Assembly (NCBI RefSeq): GCF_000002985.6
Contig: NC_003281.10
Location: forward strand, 9,920,001 to 9,984,000
DNA length: 64,000 nt
Source of the DNA: Caenorhabditis elegans
Taxonomy: Eukaryota > Nematoda > Chromadorea > Rhabditida > Rhabditidae
Direction of reading: 5' to 3'
Part shown: positions 59,956 through 64,000 of the stretch, one piece after another
Position numbering within the stretch: the stretch's first letter is position 1
Layout: every line of letters begins with the position of its first letter
Notes under the pieces: generated by a model
Told to the model about the DNA's origin: nothing
Database searches by the model: none
Seen by the model: only the letters and a program-made list of their open reading frames with translations
Position numbers and translations under genes: made by a program

Positions 59956-62689
59956 TTAAGTAGGAATTTGAAAACACTATAGTTTTGACAAAGTAGTTTG
60001 AATACAATACTTTCCAAAAAGATTATAATAGAGTCTAAAATGAAAGTATCAAATGTAGGCAAACTTTTTTGTCCATCCTGATAAGTTACTAACGATTGAA
60101 GGTGGTTTTCAAAAGCGGAAGAATTTCAATTTTGAAACAAAATACTCTGAAGTCTACCCAACCCTCCCAAAACAATCCCTTCAAAACTTCCAATTCCACG
60201 TCTTTTGCCAGTCATGGTCACTGATTCTGAAATGGTCGAATGCTACAACTTTCACTGCAAATAGTAATAGAAACGCCCTTGACTTTTATCCTTTTGCTAC
60301 ATTTTTTTTTGAATACGGTGAAATAAACGGGTGAAATGAATATTCCGCAACATTGTCAGGTTTGGCCCATGATTTCGGGATCCAAAATCACGAAAACTAT
60401 ATTCAGGCTATCTATGCCCATAAAAGGTACGGTACAAAAGTGAAATTGGGAAAACAAGACAACTAGGAAACCATAATAAAAAAGAACAAATATAGAAACC
60501 TCGATCATTCTCTTTTCATACATATTGTTCCAATATTGGCTGGCACGAGGAGGAAAAAAAAACTAGACGGTTTGTGTTGTCATCAGAATCATAATAAAGC
60601 GAAAAACGGGACGGAGGTTGAGGGAATTGGCCGAAAAAAATGGAATGCGCGGGATAAAACCGAACATTCACGTAATAGGCTTTCCGAAGAAAGAATGGCG
60701 ACTTTGATGGGATTTCAGGGCGGAAATCATTGGTAATCAATTGAAATCAGTGAAAACAGAAACACTTTAAGACGAAATGAGGAAGAAATCAGTAAGTTGG
60801 ACAATTCGAAGAGGAAATTGGAATTCGTTTCTTTTCTTTTGGAGAAGGATGTGGATATGGATATCGGAATTGTTCGAGGAATTCGACTGAAAATTTATTT
60901 CTAGAAACAAAAATTTGAATGGAGTCGAAGTTGCCAAGAAACTCTGCGTTCATAGAAAAAGAAATCAGAAGTTCAAATAGTTGATAAAATTCATAATAAA
61001 ACTTACAAATATTTATAGAAATTATGGTTTTATATGGTAGGCAGCTTCAGGCTATGCTTAAATTGTTTGTCTGGAAATGAAACGAATTTAGAAATTTTAT
61101 CGAATTAGTGGGTTATGATTTTTTGTTAGTTTAGAAAAATTAACAGATTACCAGTTGCAACTACAACATTTAAAATTTTTTTTTTTAATTGATAGAAGCT
61201 ACAAGAGTGAAAAAGATTCACTAATAGTACTTCACCGGAAATTCTTGTCTCCAAAGCAATCATCTCTTTTTCCAATATTAGAACTACCCAAAAACATAGC
61301 AAACTTCCCGTTTCTCACTTCCTGATTACAGTGTCTTACTTGCAATCAACCGTGAAAATGAGGTAGCAATTGGAAAATAAAAGATTGCGATTGGAGATCG
61401 TAAAGCAGGGAGGTAAGTTTTTTTGTTTATGAAATTAATACTGGTACCGTGACCAGTTTTGGAAAACTACAACCTTTAAAACGACAAATGCTTATATAGA
61501 GTAAATGTAACAGGGGAGAAATTGGCACCCGTGTAAATTTGAACATCTCCATCTCGAATCAAAAGATGCGTATCTTTTGAATGCTCGCTCATTAAAATGT
61601 TCTCCCAGTCCTCTACGCTTCGAAATTTCCAAATTCCCGAAGGCTCACTACTCACTTGGTTTGAAATTTGATGATGAACGAGTTGAGCGATGATCTGTCA
61701 CATCATCATATCTAGATGGAATAGGAACACATTTTGGTAGTTGCAAAAACACAAGAATTCAGAAAAATCGCTCACAATTACTTATAATGCGCACGGGTTT
61801 ATGCGGATGAGTCTCCCAACGAGAGAAAATTTTACAACTAGGTTTTTGTTTTTGCTTTATGATGAACTGTTACGATGAACTGACTGGATGAACTGTTACA
61901 GCAGATGCTATTCTAATTAGGGCTACCTGTATTTCTATATGATCATAAAATTATGATCCACCTGCTGACAGTTACTGAAATGAATACCAAAATAAATTGA
62001 AATTTAAAGAAAACAGCCGTTGTCAATGTCACAGAAGGAACAGTTGTCCTTCAATTCTTCAATATCCCGACAAGCTATTCGATTACCGATTTAGTACATT
62101 TCATGATGTTCTTCATGCCTTTTTGTATGGCAATTCATTGAAAATGTAAGGTGCAAGGTTACCCAGACACTGTATTTCTATGTATAGACACAGAAATCCT
62201 CTAAACGGTCAAAGATTTAATGAGCTGTTCGATGGACAAGAAAGCACTACCACAAAAAAGGGGGATGTATTGAGGGAAAAATGGGATTTTCTTGTTGTAA
62301 GTAACTGAGTTGGGGGATATAATTAAATAAAATGGAAACATTTTAGGGTTTCAAAAGCAAACGGATATATAATTAGGGGGTCCATTGGGACCATAAAGCT
62401 TTCGAACGCCGAGTTGCCGCCAAACAGTGGGTGACTGCAATAACTCAACGATTTATTGGCCATTTGTTGACATCCACCCGTCTGTCATACCATGTAAGAT
62501 GAGATTTGTCTCATAGTGAGAAAGAGTGTCATTCTCATTCATCCGGAAATTAGAAATTACTTGCGAGAACAACAAGAATCGACTGAAGGAAAAGTGGACA
62601 AAACAAAAACTCAAAGTTTTATGAAAACTTGAAACCTAGTATTGAGACCATGTCGAATACATTTTTCCCATACTGCAAATTGCCGGAAA

Positions 62690-63095
62690 AAATAGGGAAA
62701 AACGGCAACTTGTCGATATGCCGATTTGCCAGATAGTTTCATTTTTTGGTAAATTGCCAAAATTGCCGAAATTTTCTCCGTTCCTCAATCGAAGTTAATC
62801 AAAATTTGGGAGAATTTTTTGGCAATTTTTTCAATTGCCGAATATACATATTTGTTAATTTCTATACATTACACATATTTTTTTGCAAAATAATCATTTT
62901 CAGTTCAAAACTTTTTCTCACAATACGACAATTAGAAACAGTTTCAAATTGAAAAATTAGCCTTTTGCAAGAATACATGTGTAATGTATAGAAATTAACA
63001 AATTTATATTTCCGGCAATTAACGAAATTGACAAAAAAAATCTCTGTCAGCTAGATTTGATATTTTCCGTACTTGCCGAAATTGTCGATTGCCGG
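62690..63095. repeat. Palindromic TTGCCG element near the right end
   Basis: The outer parts are TTGCCGGAAAAAATAGGGAA and CGAAATTGTCGATTGCCGGT. The inner arms GTTAATTTCTATACATTACA and TGTAATGTATAGAAATTAAC are perfect 20-base complements. It is a diverged relative of the element at 4892-5363. Confidence 0.7.
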
Positions 63096-64000
63096 TAGTT
63101 TTCAACTGCTGCCTCACTCCTGATTCGCATATAATTTTCAGATTTTTTTTCGTTAATTCTAGAAACGTTTTAAGTTGCGTTTGATTGTGTAATTTAAAAA
63201 TAGATATTTAAAAAATTTTCGAAAAAAATTTCAAAACCACAATAAATCCAAGAAACTTTGCAGATTCTCGATATTTGCCAAAAAAAGGAAAGAAAAAGGG
63301 TGATCAAAAAAGGACCAGCAATCGTTTTAGCACCACATATTCCCAATGAAGATTAATTGACTATCCGCGCATGGTAGAATTGAGACAAAAAACGAGGGAA
63401 AGGCGATAATCAGATTATCAATATGATAAGTGATAATGATATATGAGTTATTGACAAATTACCAGTAGTTGACCCAATAGGATCTACGTCCTTGTGAACT
63501 CTTACCCCTTCATCTGTCTTCATTTATTTAAACGAGAAAGAACAAAGAAAATAAAAATTTCTTGGACATTGGCGATTTGAATTCAAAGAAAAAAAGTGGG
63601 ATCCTATAAATGGAAATTTAAATGTTTGGAGAGGGAGGAACGGTTGCATTTTTTGAACTAAAAAGACATTAAAATCTCATAAATTTCATTTGACTGCCAG
63701 AAAAACTTGTGTCCATAGCAAAAGTACATAATCTCAACCTATTCATTCAAAAAATCCTTCCGTAGACAAACACTTCCAAAGCACAAAAGTATTGGAATGA
63801 AAAGCTTTGAAAGATGAGAATAGTTTACCTATGACACCTATACGAATGGCATCTCTCTGCCTACCGGACAGAAGTAATTGATACGAAAAAGAAGAGACTT
63901 CCCTCTATTCTCTCTTTGCTCATTTTACATTCAAAAACCAAAGAGGGTCCCCCACTCTAAAACAAACATTCCAATGGCAAAAAGAAATGACGACGACTAA

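Larger units (their letters stand above)
46693..64000. other. 17-kb region without firm genes
   Basis: No frame with a recognisable domain or a complete spliced model was found on either strand. The base use (G/A-rich patches, pyrimidine runs, few palindromes) differs from the gene-dense left part. It most likely is a large upstream regulatory region of the membrane gene at 43.3-46.7 kb, or introns of a gene extending past the right end. Candidate exons, telomere-like tracts and repeats inside it are listed separately. Confidence 0.6.

Noticed and set aside
46693-64000. Phage-like, CRISPR or bacterial systems in the gene-poor part
   Set aside because: The DNA is nematode; repeats are degenerate and unequally spaced, and there are no compact operons or bacterial ribosome-binding sites.

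Overview
The window is Caenorhabditis DNA, almost certainly C. elegans. Introns are short and A/T-rich with GT...TTTTCAG ends. Several ATGs sit right behind a TTTTCAG acceptor, as expected for SL trans-splicing. Introns and gene gaps are full of worm-type palindromic repeats. The ordered set of a glutamine synthetase, PRP16/MOG-1, ALIX/ALX-1, a TAZ1-KIX CBP paralogue and a transthyretin-like cluster matches what I recall of the cosmid K03H1/R10E12 region of chromosome III. That placement is from memory and was not checked by a search.

Left part (1-12.4 kb). It holds palindromes, a broken inverted copy of part of the gln-2 locus (about 1.34-2.33 kb), a short CBP paralogue with only TAZ1 and KIX domains (3.2-4.5 kb), and three transthyretin-like (TTR) secreted proteins (5.6-10.4 kb). 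The first TTR gene is divergent from the other two, and one exon looks recently gene-converted.

Middle part (12.4-32 kb). A 16-exon gene encodes a Mesh/SUSD2-type adhesion protein (NIDO, AMOP, VWD, sushi, one membrane span). It is followed by a divergent pair of small proline-rich membrane-anchored paralogues, gln-2 (minus strand), a degenerate tyrosine-phosphatase gene, a small protein with a CDCA3/TOME-1-like motif, a GDP-fucose pyrophosphorylase/fucokinase-domain gene, and an F-box/leucine-rich-repeat-like gene.

Right part (32-64 kb). mog-1 (DEAH splicing ATPase, minus) and alx-1 (ALIX, plus) are divergent, and alx-1 converges on an unrecognised type I membrane protein (minus). The last 17 kb has no firm coding exon. 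It is either a long upstream regulatory region or giant introns. It carries degenerate telomere-like (TTAGGC) tracts, pyrimidine runs and a few candidate first exons with good donors.

Exon coordinates were derived by hand from splice sites and frame. Each multi-exon model given as firm adds up to an intact frame. No single multi-gene system emerged. The most interesting items are the inverted duplication, the CDCA3-like protein, the split-start paralogue pair, the palindromic composite repeat shared by three genes, and the possible alternative exons in the 17-kb gap.
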